Origin: Symbiodinium natans
Lineage: Eukaryota > Sar > Dinophyceae > Suessiales > Symbiodiniaceae
Assembly: GCA_905221605.1 (NCBI GenBank)
Contig: CAJNDS010002144.1
Span: forward strand, 105,001 to 132,500
Direction of reading: 5' to 3'
DNA length: 27,500 nt
In this document: one piece after another, positions 16,365 to 26,128 of the stretch
How the letters are laid out: every line of letters begins with the position of its first letter
How positions within the stretch are numbered: the stretch's first letter is position 1
Notes under the pieces: generated by a model
The model's input: only the letters and a program-made list of their open reading frames with translations
The model's database searches: none
What the model was told of the DNA's origin: nothing
Made by a program: the position numbers and the translations under genes

Positions 16365-16525
16365 CGGCCAGCGGGGAGACTCGAGGTGTAAGCCCCCTTG
16401 ATAGGGGGGCCGTGGAGGGTAGACCGCTCTTAACCCGAAAAAGGCGGCAGTTTGGGTGGCTGGGGTGGGATCCGCTGCACCGAGGCGGCCCGACCCGCCA
16501 CCACTGGCGCGGGTCGGGACCGCGG
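16365..16525. other. GC-rich segment with strong hairpins
   Basis: gcggcccgacccgc and gcgggtcgggaccgc (about 16484-16522) form a stem of about 14 bp, and cccccttgataggggg (about 16393) forms a second hairpin. No ORF. Possibly a structured RNA or simply GC-rich inverted repeats; no known RNA family was recognised. Confidence 0.4.
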
Positions 16526-16539
16526 CACTTTGGAACACC

Positions 16540-16755
16540 CTTAACCCTAAACCCTGAACCCTAAACCCTAAACCCTAAAACACCCCTACTTAGATCGTGA
16601 GTTGGGAAATCATCTGTTTGACCTCGGCATCCTCGAGCCCTTGTTGGCCACACGCCATTTAAGGGCTGATCTACGTCCTGGGCGCATTTCTCATAGAAGT
16701 AGACGTGAGCCCTATAGACCCTAAGGGTTTAGGGTTTAGGGTTTAGGGTTTAGGG
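16540..16755. repeat. Telomeric module 7
   Basis: CCCTAAA units (16540-16580), a non-repetitive spacer (16581-16723) and four TTTAGGG units (16724-16755). Confidence 0.85.
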
Positions 16756-16837
16756 CCTAGACCCTAAGGTGTACGATAACTTCGCCCCGCATGTAAGCTC
16801 ACTAGTGGTTGGAACAGTGAACCTAAGTTCCAGGCCC

Positions 16838-17152
16838 ACAAAAACCCTAAGCTACCCTAAGCCCTCCTAAACCCTAAACCCTAAGCCCTAAACCCTAAAC
16901 CCTAAACCCGAAACCCTAAACCCTCAAACCCTAAGCTACCCCCCTCGGCAAATTCATGGCAGCTCCGGGCCCGACGGACCTATGAACACTTGAATCACAC
17001 CTACTGATCCCTAAACCCTAAACCCTAAACCCTAAACCCTAAACCCTAAACCCTAAACCCTGAACCCTAAACCCTAAACCCTAAACCCTAAACCCTAAAC
17101 CCTAAACCCTAAACCCTAAACCCTAAACCCTAAACCCTAAACCCAAACCCTC
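16838..17152. repeat. CCCTAAA telomeric arrays
   Basis: A degenerate array (16838-16935), a 70-bp spacer, then about 20 nearly perfect units (17009-17152) with one ccctgaa. Confidence 0.93.
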
Positions 17153-17182
17153 AAGTTCCCGAAGGTGCACGCCTATCCACCC

Positions 17183-17254
17183 CTTAAGAACCTTAGCAAA
17201 GATGAATATCAAAATCTTCCCCTGGGCTTTCTGAAAAAAATAAGGGTTCTTAAG
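17183..17254. mobile_element. MITE-like inverted repeat, CTTAAGAACC family, copy 3
   Basis: cttaagaacc (17183-17192) pairs with ggttcttaag (17245-17254), around an AT-rich 52-bp interior. The same ten-base arm is found in copy 1 at 2139-2254. Confidence 0.5.
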
Positions 17255-17602
17255 CCCTAAGCCCTAAACCCCAAACCCCAACCCTAAACTCCAAATCGAA
17301 ATCCTGAACCCTAAGCCCTAGACCCCGAACCCCAACCCTAAACTCCAAACCCCAAACCCTAAACCCTAAACCCTAAACCCTAAACCCTAAACTCCAAACC
17401 CTCGACGTCCCGTGCCCAGTCGCGGCCTCTTTGGTTGCCGCGCCCGCCGCCGGGCGCTGCGTGCTGCGGTCGCAGCGGAGAGTGTAGCGGAGGCCTTGGC
17501 CGCCAGAAATCATGGGTTTAGGGTTTAGGGTTAGTGGTTCAGGGTTTAGGGTTTAGGGTTTACGGTTTAGGGTTTAGGGTTTAGGGTTTAGGGTTTAGGG
17601 TT
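17255..17602. repeat. Telomeric module 8
   Basis: Degenerate ccctaaa/ccccaaa units (17255-17403), a GC-rich spacer (17404-17513) and about 12 TTTAGGG units (17514-17602). Confidence 0.88.
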
Positions 17603-17671
17603 CCCCTACTAGCTCCCTCTATACTACCCCCCCACCCCCCTACTCTCCCCCGGTAATTAAGGCTACTTAGG
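17602..17671. repeat. Dispersed repeat with CTATACTACCC core, second copy
   Basis: Same order of words as 4618-4688 (tcccctacta, ctctatactaccc, C-rich tract, attaaggcta.ttagg). A perfect 16-bp palindrome, tacttaggcctaagta, lies at 17664-17679. Confidence 0.65.
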
Positions 17672-17679
17672 CCTAAGTA

Positions 17680-18174
17680 AGGTTATGTAAGGTTAATAAA
17701 CGGTGTATACAATAGGGTTTTTAGAAGGTTTATATATTGGGGTTTGTAGGGTTTATATTCATGTATATACTAGGGGATTTTAGAGTTTATATTCATTGGG
17801 TTTATAAGATTTATAGAGGTTACAGGGTTTCAAGGCACTTTTCGGGCTTAAGAATTTATAGGTTTTAGGGCCATGTTAGGGCTCAGGAGTTTAATAATTC
17901 CTCCAACCCCAAAAGAGTGCTCAACCAAACACCTCAAAAACAAAACCCTCACCCCGTTGCAAAGCCTCAGCACTGCCGCTACTACGCTATGAATGCTCAT
18001 GCAATTCACGCGCTCGTACAATGAGAAGGAAATGCATGAATGGTTCTCTAAGCACGTGCACGAAATTATTTCACTTCTAGTGTGTTGGCGACCAAAACCC
18101 AAACTTGCCCTTCATGCCTTTTAATTTGGCGAACCTTCTGGTCTGTTGGTATATTATTTTCATAGTAGTATCAA
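17680..18174. other. AT-rich then non-repetitive DNA, no gene recognised
   Basis: About 17700-17850 holds several gtttatat-type words, probably decayed telomeric or short tandem repeats. A minus-strand frame at 17848-18102 (84 codons) has no recognisable motif. Confidence 0.5.
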
Positions 18175-18425
18175 GCCCTAAACCCTGAACCCTAAACCCT
18201 AAACCCTACACCCTAAACCCTGAACCCTAAACCCTAAACCCTAAACCCTAAACCCTAAACCCTAAACCCTAACCGCAGGCCTAGCAATCAAGGCCTTTTT
18301 GCTCATATTTAATGGGCTCTGCCGGGTTCACTTCGCTCACTTATTATAATCAGTGACGCGCTTCCTGTCTGCTTACGCTAGTCCCTAAACCCTAAACCCT
18401 GAACTCCCTGAACCCTAAACCCGCC
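18175..18425. repeat. CCCTAAA telomeric array plus short outlier
   Basis: About 14 units at 18175-18273 with ccctgaa and ccctaca variants, about 110 bp of non-repetitive sequence, then a short degenerate run at 18382-18422. Confidence 0.9.
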
Positions 18426-18767
18426 CGCCACCCACTCTCTTGTCTTTTGGGGTAGGCGGGCGCTGGTCGAGCGCTCAGTGAGACCCTGCGAGGGAGCCCC
18501 AGGCGGGCGACCGAGCTGGCCTCCAGGCTGGCTTACCCTCCAGGCAGGCACAGGCCGAGTCAGCAGTTGTCACTGTAGAAAATTGCCGAAATCCCAAGAA
18601 CCCAACCTTTCCGCGCACATGGTTGGGTCCTGCATTGGAGGGCCCCCTGGGACGGCCCCTTGAGACCCCTGGTCCATCACCCCCGTCCGCTGGGCTGAGG
18701 GGACCAGGGGCCGTTTTGTTGGGGCAGGCAGAGCTCTGGCCAAAAAAAGCCCTTTCTGGGTCTGCAG
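18426..18767. other. GC-rich non-repetitive DNA, no gene recognised
   Basis: Open frames on the plus strand are short (61 and 92 codons) and run into the hexamer satellite. No motif seen. Confidence 0.5.
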
Positions 18768-18976
18768 TGCCCCTGGCCCTGGCCCTGGTCCTGGCCCTGG
18801 CCCTGGGCCCTGCCCGCGCCCTGGCCCTGGCCCTGGCCCTGGCCCTGGCCTGGCCCTGGCCCTCTGGCCCTGACCCTGCCCCTAACTGGCGCTGGCCCTG
18901 ACTCTGACCCTGGCCCTGGCCCTGGCCCTGGCCCGGCCTGGCCGTCCCTGACCCTGATCCTGACCCTGACCCTGAC
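18768..18976. repeat. GGCCCT hexamer satellite, second array
   Basis: ccctgg units with ccctga and ccctgc variants. Same unit and orientation as the array at the left window end. Confidence 0.93.
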
Positions 18977-19019
18977 TAGTTTTGCGGCCCTCGCCCCGGC
19001 CTCTGGCCTGTTCGAGTCA

Positions 19020-19410
19020 TCTTACCCTCTTGCACCAAGCCAAGCTGTCTGCGCACCAGTTTGTGTCCTGTTTCGGGGCTCTCCCTGTGGCTTTAGCCCC
19101 TTCGCGCCAACCCAATCTGTCCTGCCTCGCTTCCGTTTGCTGCAACTTTGTGCCTGGTCCTGACCCTTGTTGGGCACCCCACCTTACCCCGTTCGCGCCA
19201 AGCCAAGCTACCAGCCCTGTTTTACTGGTTTTTTTGGTTAACCCAAGCTGTTCACTGTGTGTTCTTCCTGGCTGGAGCCCCTTCGCGCCAACCAAGCCTC
19301 GCTGCCTTTCTCTGTTCCTGGCCCATCCCTTAGCCCCTTCGCGCCAACCCAAGCTGTCTTCACGGACCCTGCCTCGTTTCCGTCTGCTGCAGCTTTGCGC
19401 CTGGTCCACG
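19020..19410. repeat. Diverged tandem repeat with CCCCTTCGCGCCAACCCAAGC core
   Basis: The core ccttcgcgccaa occurs at about 19099, 19188 (cgttcgcgccaa), 19281 and 19336, with a decayed copy at about 19030. Two units also share tgcctcg.ttccgt.tgctgca.cttt.tgcctggtcc downstream of the core. Unit spacing varies from 55 to 95 bp. Open frames on both strands (153 codons plus, 137 codons minus) are mainly repeat-derived and not recognisable. Confidence 0.7.
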
Positions 19411-19495
19411 CACCTTGTGGAAATCCCCAAAAAAAGGGTGTGAGTGCTGACTCATGTGATGCTTTGTAAAAAAATAAAAGGTCTTAACTCCTTGA

Positions 19496-19531
19496 GAGTT
19501 GTAAGTGGGCGGTCTTGGGGTGGGTAGGTCT
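19496..19531. repeat. Conserved block before telomeric array (matches 672-707)
   Basis: Gap-free alignment to 672-707 with about 30 of 36 identical bases, including cttggggtggg. In both places the CCCTAAA array follows within about 45 bases. Confidence 0.7.
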
Positions 19532-19574
19532 GCAGACTACCGCGCGCTCCCAAAGCGCGCTCCCGTCTGGCACG

Positions 19575-19690
19575 CCCTAAACCCTAAACCCTAAACCCTA
19601 AACCCTGAACCCTATACCCTATACCCTATACCCTAAACCCTATAAACCCTAAAACCTACAAACCCTAAACCCTGAACCCTAAACCCTGTC
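19575..19690. repeat. CCCTAAA / CCCTATA telomeric array
   Basis: CCCTAAA units with four consecutive ccctata variants in the middle. Confidence 0.92.
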
Positions 19691-20055
19691 CACCTGAGCC
19701 CGGGCCAATTTGGGCCAATAGTAAACAAACAATTAGTGGGCCGGGATGATATGATCAAACAATCCGCGAGCTACCCTTATCCACCACGCCTCCTCCAAAG
19801 CAGAATGGCTGCATGTAGCATAAACGGAACTACATAAACAAAAACCTTAAAACAACAATCAGATATCAAATGTGTGTATATATACATATAGTAAAATACA
19901 CATGCATGCTCTTTATCTCTGCTTAGGTATGTATATGTATACAACCTTACACCCTTTACGACTCCTGAAAACCCCGATAAAACAAACCCAGATAAAACGC
20001 CAAAACATGAACCCCCGAACACGAAACCCTAAACCCTATGGCGACAGGTGTTGGG
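19691..20055. other. Non-repetitive DNA, no gene recognised
   Basis: Includes a small TA-rich stretch (about 19875-19945). The frames around it have no recognisable motif. Confidence 0.5.
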
Positions 20056-20208
20056 ATCAGGGTATGTTTCACGGGTATGTTTCGGGGTATGTTTCGGGGG
20101 TATGTTTCGGGCATGTTTCGCGGCATCATGAGCTACTTTACCTGCAATTTCGGGGGTATGTTGCGGGGTATGTTTTGGGGGTTTGTTTCCGGGTATGTTT
20201 CGCGGGTG
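20056..20208. repeat. GGGTATGTTTCGG tandem repeat
   Basis: Five or six units at 20056-20120 and four more at 20152-20208, with about 30 bp of other sequence between. The unit length varies from 11 to 13 bp, so it is not a coding repeat. Confidence 0.8.
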
Positions 20209-20258
20209 TGCAACCCGTGTGCCCTTCTTAAACTTGGGCCCACAAAAATAGACAAACC

Positions 20259-20745
20259 CAAAACCCTAGACCCTAAAGCCCTACAGCCCAAAAACCCTAA
20301 ACCCCAAAACCCTAAATCCCAAGCCCTAAACCCTAAACCCTAAACCCGAAATCCCGAAATCCCTACAAACAACCCTACAACCCTACAACCCTACAACCCT
20401 ACAACCCTACAACCCTAAAACCCTAAAACCCTACTAAAACCCTAAAACCCTAAAACCCTAAAACCCTAAAACCCTAAAACCCTAAAACCCTAAAACCCTA
20501 AAACCCTAAAACCCTAAAACCCTAAAACCCTAAAACCCTAAACCCTCTCTGAGACGCCCAGCGCTGTTCCACCGCCTTGGGTGCACCGGTGCGCTCCGGG
20601 AGCAGCGCCTGCAAGACGGTGGACCTTGAGGCGATACGGTTTGGGGTTGAGGGTTTTTCGGGTTTGGGGTTTAGGTTTAGGGTTTAGGGTTTTTGGGGTT
20701 TGGGGTTTAGGGTTTAGGGTTTGGGGTTTAGGGTTTAGGGGTGAA
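20259..20745. repeat. Telomeric module 9 with CCCTACAA and CCCTAAAA variants
   Basis: Degenerate CCCTAAA (20259-20345), five or six CCCTACAA octamers (20371-20415), then about 16 CCCTAAAA octamers (to about 20546), a GC-rich spacer (20547-20638), and degenerate TTTAGGG/TTTGGGG units (20639-20745). The octamers are single-base-longer variants that expanded as blocks. Confidence 0.92.
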
Positions 20746-20784
20746 GTTATGTTGGATGCGACTCTGGGCCGTGTAGGCTGCAGG

Positions 20785-20875
20785 GTTTAGGGCAAGTGTA
20801 ACTTAGGGTTTAGGGTTTAGGGTGTCTGGGTTTAGGGTTTACGGTTTAAAGGGGGGAGACAGGGTTTAGGGCGTT
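20785..20875. repeat. Short degenerate TTTAGGG runs
   Basis: A few units broken by non-repeat bases. Confidence 0.75.
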
Positions 20876-21480
20876 AGCCCTCTTCTGGGCCTGAGACCCA
20901 GGTGCTACATATGGTGCTGTGCAGTGAAGAGGCAGGATGAGAGCATCATTCCGTCATCTCAGGACGGGTCTGCCTTGGCCTCCTCCGGGTTTAGGCAAGA
21001 CGCTAAAACAAGGGGTCACCCTAAACCCTAAGCCAAGGTGTACGGTTCCGGGTTTAGGGAGAGTTTCAGTCGGCTCAAGTCGAGATTGTGGGCGGGGGGG
21101 CTTCAGGTACACCATGAAGTGTATGTTCGGGCTTACATCTAAGGGACGAACGGGAGACTTTCCTCAAATCAGCGAGCTTTGAATACATGGAGCAGCGCCA
21201 CGTGGCCAAATTCTTCCAAAATCGACTGAGCTGACAACGAAAATGATGTAACATTCATAGCACTCATTAGGAATTACAAATGATGTATCATTCATCTAAC
21301 TTATTAGGAATTATCGTAGAACAGGGCATATGACCTAGATGAACCCTACACCCTAACCCACAAAGCACTGTCGCGGCGTCAATCCCTCAGGATTCCCAAA
21401 AGCGCTGAAAAAAACACGACCCATGCCGAGTTAGAGGGGGACCTGGCCCCAGCACGACGAACGGTGCTACTTGGGTAGCC
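20876..21480. other. Non-repetitive DNA with a 37-bp direct repeat
   Basis: No gene recognised (the plus-strand frame 20937-21182 lacks motifs). Two head-to-tail 37-bp copies lie at 21241-21277 and 21278-21314. Each starts aaatgatgta and ends attaggaatta, and contains an atgat..atcat-like palindrome. Confidence 0.6.
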
Positions 21481-21908
21481 TAAACCCTAATCCTCCAAAA
21501 CCCTAAACCCGAAGCCTAAAATCTAAACCATAGTCCTCCAAACCACCTAAACCCGAAACCCGAAACCCTATACCCTAAACCTTATAAACCCTAAACCCTA
21601 AACCCTAAACCCTAAACCCTAAGACCCCGAAACCCCCTAAAACCTGCAAAACCCTGCAAGTCTTCGTCTTCCGGCGAGTTGGTTGGGTCCCCGGCTCCAG
21701 GGGAGCAGGGCTATCTGCCTTGTGAGTCGCAGGCTTTGGGGCGTTTTTGGGGTCTAGGGCTGACGGGTTGACAGGGTGCAGGGTTCAGGGTTTAGGGTTT
21801 AGGGTTTAGGGATTAGGGTTTAGGGTTTAGGGTTTCGGGTTTCGGGTTTAGGGTTTAGGGTTTAGGATTTAGGGTTTAGGCTTTAGGGTTTAGGGTAGGG
21901 TTTAGGGT
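21481..21908. repeat. Telomeric module 10
   Basis: Degenerate then regular CCCTAAA (21481-21630), a spacer (21631-21777) and a TTTAGGG array with variants (21778-21908). Confidence 0.88.
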
Positions 21909-22039
21909 ACCACCATTCTAAGTACCCTAAGCCCAAGACCTGGAGACCCTATAGGGTTTGAGTGGAGTTGGGCGGCTGCGCAGGGACAGTGCCACAACGG
22001 CACTTGAGCTCAGGGTTGGTGTCTAGAGTGGAAAGCTTC

Positions 22040-22195
22040 AGGGTTCAGGGTGGGGTTTAGGGATTAGGGTTAGGGCTTTAGGGTTTAGGGTCTAGGGTTT
22101 AGGGTTTAGGGTTTAGGGTTTAGGGTTTAGGGTTTAGGGATTGGAGTTTAGGGTTTAGGGTCTAGGGTTTAGGGCAGAGGGTTGGGTTGGGGAAG
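22040..22195. repeat. TTTAGGG telomeric array
   Basis: About 18 units with tctaggg and attaggg variants. The preceding 130 bp is non-repetitive. Confidence 0.9.
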
Positions 22196-22682
22196 GTGCA
22201 TGTTCCGGTCTCCGGACTTTTCCAACGAAAGGAGCGACCGTGATCGCAAACCCCTACGCCCTAAACCCTAAACCGTAAACCTTTGTAGAGTTTATGGTTT
22301 AGGGCCCTGGGTTTAGGGCTTAGGGCTTACGATCGGATCCGCCTTGGCCTCGCCCTCCGCCGTGGCCTGAGAACCCAGACGTTGCCGAGGTGCTTAAGTT
22401 CCAGGTTCTGTCTTGGGGTTTTGAGGGCTTTTGGGCTTCATAGGGCCCATCCCAAAACCACCTCAACAGTAGAATCCCGACGAATCCTACCCTAAAACCA
22501 ACCCCCCCCCCCCCCCCCCCCCCCCCTTCCCAAAAAAAAGAATGCTCAAGCCCTAAAGCCCTAAAGCGCTTAATCAAGCCCCCAACCCCAAAACCTTCTG
22601 GACCCCCAAAACGCAAAGGTCTAAAAACTACCCCAGGTTGGAACCTAAAGACGGGGTGGGCCTTCTGAAAGGATGGGACAGT
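22196..22682. other. Non-repetitive DNA with a 26-base C tract
   Basis: Short ccctaaa words near 22260. The C tract lies at about 22501-22526 and is followed by an A tract. The minus-strand frame 22320-22694 crosses the homopolymer and is not credible. Confidence 0.55.
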
Positions 22683-22805
22683 ACAACATGTCAACCCTGA
22701 ACCCTGAACCCTAAACCCTAAACCCTCTGGGCGTCCTGGCGCCGTGGTACGTAAAGAATCTAAGGGTTCAGGGTTTGGGTTTAGGGGTCAAGGTTGACAT
22801 GTTGT
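22683..22805. mobile_element. Inverted repeat with telomeric arms (MITE-like)
   Basis: acaacatgtcaacc (22683-22696) pairs perfectly with ggttgacatgttgt (22792-22805). Directly inside each arm lies telomere-type sequence (ccctgaaccctaaaccc on the left, gggttcagggtttgggttta on the right), so the pairing extends to about 45 bp. Confidence 0.7.
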
Positions 22806-23181
22806 GCGATCCGGGGCAGGTTGCAGTAACGATGTTGAGCGGCTTCGGATTCAGGGTTTAGGGTTGAGGGTTGAGGGCTTAGGGCTTAGTGTTTTGGGGG
22901 GTTTACGGTAGCTCGAAACTCTAAACCGCCCAAACCCTAAAACCTAAACCCTGAAGCCTCGACACTAAACCGAAGCTACTATACCCTACCAGGGTGTCGG
23001 GCTTGAGATTTGCAGCTAGGCCACCGGAAATTTGAGCGACCCGTGCTTGTTTAGTAGCCCTGAGCAATCCGCCTAGGGTTTGGGGGGCAAGTTTTAGGGT
23101 TTAACTTGTAACAAGATCTGAGTGTGGTCCTCCTGCTGTAGCTGCTGAAGTCTGGCCAGGCCGCTTACATCCGAAAACCCC
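22806..23181. other. Non-repetitive DNA with degenerate telomeric words
   Basis: Short gggttta/gggttga words at about 22855-22885 and ccctaaa-like words at about 22930-22960. No gene seen. Confidence 0.5.
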
Positions 23182-23545
23182 CAAACCCTAAACCCTACAC
23201 CCTACACCCTACACCCTACACCCTAAACCCTAAACCCTAAACCCTAAACCCTAAACCCTAAACCCTAAACCCTAAACCCTAAACCCTAACCCTAAACCCA
23301 AAAAAACCCAAGAGCAGGATGTGTTGCATGCCAAAGAACCGGAAAGAAATCCACGCGCAGACGCGGCGCGAGCTCCCCGTGCATCTGGGATCACATCAGG
23401 GCTGCGGAAAATTGATTAGGGTTTAGGGTTTAGGGTTTAGGGTTTAGGGTTTAGGGTTTAGGGTTTAGCGTTTAGGGTTTAGGGTTTAGGGTTTAGGGTT
23501 TAGGGTTTAGGGTTTAGGGTTTAGGGTTTAGGGTTGAGGGTGTGT
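23182..23545. repeat. Telomeric module 12
   Basis: CCCTAAA with four ccctaca variants at the start (23182-23305), a spacer (23306-23416) and about 18 TTTAGGG units (23417-23545). Confidence 0.93.
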
Positions 23546-23892
23546 TTGGAATTTAGGTTCTAGGGTTTAGTTCTCTCAATTAAGTTCCCTTTGGGGGTCC
23601 GGCACCTTATAAAAAACGGAGCCCCCAAACAACCATCCTAATCTAGAGAACTACCTAGCGATTAGGCCAAGTTGCTGTTGCAGCGCCTAGCTCTTACACA
23701 CGCAACCAGCTCATGCCTGGCAAACCACTGCGGCTGGGATGTCCGATCTTCTCATCTCCCTGAGCTAAGGAATATTCCCTACTTCTGTTGCGGGCCCTGC
23801 TATGAGTTAGGAAATCCTTATTTCAGGGGAATCAAGAGATCTTAGCCCCAACACCTTGCAGCCCTCAGACGGAGGACTTTGGATGATCTCAG
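23546..23892. other. Non-repetitive DNA with an imperfect hairpin
   Basis: tttgggggtccg (about 23590) and cggagcccccaaa (about 23618) form a hairpin whose weaker pairing extends outward to ttctct/agagaa. No gene recognised. Confidence 0.5.
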
Positions 23893-24003
23893 CATTCCGG
23901 TATTGGGGTTCAAGGTTTTGGGCTGCCAAAGCTTGTGTCAACATTGGGTCATGGTGACACAAGCTTTGGCCAGCCTAAACCCTTGACCCCCATTCATTCG
24001 GAG
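23893..24003. mobile_element. Long hairpin / MITE-like element
   Basis: The arm at 23905-23941 (ggggttcaagg, ttttgggctg, ccaaagcttgtgtca) pairs with 23953-23990 over about 37 bp with few mismatches, and weaker pairing reaches 23893 and 24003. The loop is about 12 bp. No ORF. It could be a non-autonomous transposon or a small-RNA precursor-like hairpin. Confidence 0.65.
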
Positions 24004-24099
24004 TACCCTGGACCCTACATCCCAAAACCTCCAAAACCCTGTGCGCCCCACACCCTAAGCACCCCCTAAACCATGCTCAGCCCTCCCTAAAACCTGGGG

Positions 24100-25310
24100 T
24101 TTCGGGCTTAGGGTTTAGGGCTCCTAAACTCTAAACGCTAAGCCCTAGCCCTAAACACCCTAAACACCCTAACCACCCTAAACACCCTAAACACCCTAAA
24201 CACCCAAAACCCCTAAACCCCTAAACCCCTAAACCCCTAAACACCCTAAACACCCTAAACTCCTAAACACCCTAAACCCCTAAACCCAAACCCTAAACCC
24301 TAAACCCTAAACCCTAAACCCCAAACCCCCTAGCCCTAAACACCCTAAACACCCTCATAAACACCCTGAGCCCTAAACCCTTAAACCCCAAACACCCAAA
24401 ACACCCTAAACACCCTGAACCCCTAACGCCCTAAACACCCTAAACACCCTAAACCCCTAAACCCCTAAACTCCTACACCCCTAAACTCCTATAACCCCTA
24501 AACCCTTAAACCCCTAAACCCTTAAACCCTAAGCCCTAGCCCTAAACACCCTAAACACCCTCCTAAACACCCTCCTAAACACCCTGAACCCTAAACTCCT
24601 AAACTCCTAAACCCCTAAACCCCTAAACCCCTAAACCCCAAACTCCTAAACCCTTAAACCCCTAAACCCTTAAACCCCAAGCCCTATAGCCCCAAACACC
24701 CAAAACACCCTCCTAAACACCCTGAACTCTAAACCCTTAAACCCCTAAACCCCTAAACCCCTAAACCCCTAAACCCCTAAACCCCTAAACCCCGAAACCC
24801 CTAAACCCCTAAACCCCTAAACCCCTAAACCCCTAACCCCTAAACCCCTAAACCCCTAAACCCCTAAACCCCTAAACCCCTACCCCTAAACCCCTAAACC
24901 CCTAAACCCCTAAACCCCTAAACCCCCCTAAACCCCTAAACCCCTAAACCCCTAAACCCCTAAACCCCTAAACCCCTAAACCCTTAAACCCCTAAGCCCT
25001 AAACCCTTAAACCCTAAGCCCTAGCCCTAAACGCCCGAAACACCCTCCTAAATACCCTAAACCCTAAACCCCTAAACCCCTAAACCCCTCAACCCCGAAA
25101 CCCTTAAACCCCTAAACCCTTAAACCCCTAAACTCCTAAACCCTAAACCCTAAGCCCCGGGCGATCTCTTGCTGAAGGTCAGCCTCGCCCGGCGGTGAAG
25201 GAGGGGCGCCCTCCTGGTCCGTGCGTCGGGTTTAGGGTTTAGGGTTTAGGGTTTAGGGTTTAGGGTTTAGGGTTTAGGGTTTAGGGATTAGGGTGGGTTT
25301 AGGGTTTAGG
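24100..25310. repeat. Telomeric module 13: about 1 kb of CACCCTAAA / CCCCTAAA variants, spacer, TTTAGGG array
   Basis: From about 24125 to 25155 the sequence is made of 9-mers (caccctaaa) and 8-mers (cccctaaa), with cccttaaa, tcctaaac and agccctag interruptions. The pattern 'aagccctagccctaaacaccc' recurs at about 24140, 24330, 24530, 24680 and 25017, so higher-order units of 150-340 bp exist. A 73-bp GC-rich spacer follows (25156-25228), then TTTAGGG units (25229-25310). Confidence 0.92.
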
Positions 25311-25919
25311 GAGTTAAAGTGTGCACTTTCAGTTCTGTAGGGGATTATATAGTAGCCCAAAAAGTGTAAAGTGTACTCACTCAACTACTGAGGGTATTGG
25401 TTTAGGGGTTTGGGGCTTAGAGTTTAAGGCTTTGGGTTTAGGGATTTAGGGTTGAGCTTATAGGGTTTAAGGCTTTGGGCTTCGGGTTTCGGATGTAGGG
25501 ATGTAGCATGTGCTTTCGTGCTAGTTGGTTTAGGGTTCAGGGTTTTGGGGTTTGGGGTTTAGTGTGTAGGGATTTGGGTTTCGGGATTTGAGGATTAGGA
25601 GGCTTAGGTTCTGGGGGTCAAGGCTTGCGGATTCAGAAATTCGGTCTGCGTCTTTAGACCCAAGCATGTAAAACTCCTAATCCAGAGCCCTACAAACCCT
25701 AGAAGTCCTATAGTATCCGCGAGGCCCCCTAAAGCCGAAATCCCCGAAAGTCTTAAAGTCCTAAGTGTCCTTCTTTCCCGCAAGCCCAAAAGGAACAAAC
25801 AAGCGATACATCTGTACGAAGCTGGGGCCTACACTCAATCCTAGAACCCTGAACCTGAAAGCCTGCAGGTCTTCACTCTAGAGTCGAAACCCGTTTAGCC
25901 CTGAACCCGAAATCCTGAA
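25311..25919. other. Non-repetitive DNA with degenerate telomeric words
   Basis: Broken gggttta/gggtttc words between 25395 and 25590. The minus-strand frame 25604-25798 has no recognisable motif. Confidence 0.5.
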
Positions 25920-26128
25920 CACAAACCCTAAACCCCTGAAGCCCTAAACCCTAAACCCTAAACCCTAAACACCCGAAGCCCTAAACCCTAAACCCGAATC
26001 AAGCCCCCTCACCCCCAGACCCCAGCAGTCCTCCTTGGGCCGAAAGTGCTCTTCGCCGAGCTTCCTAGCCAACCTGGGTCGCCCCATCAGCCGGCGGTTT
26101 AGGGGTTTGGGGTTTAGGGTTTAGGGTT
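25920..26128. repeat. Telomeric module 14
   Basis: CCCTAAA units (25920-25995), a GC-rich spacer (25996-26097) and a short TTTAGGG run (26098-26128). It is the last telomeric DNA in the window. Confidence 0.85.

Noticed and set aside
22320-22694. 124-codon minus-strand ORF
   Set aside because: It depends on reading through a 26-base C homopolymer and has no recognisable motif.
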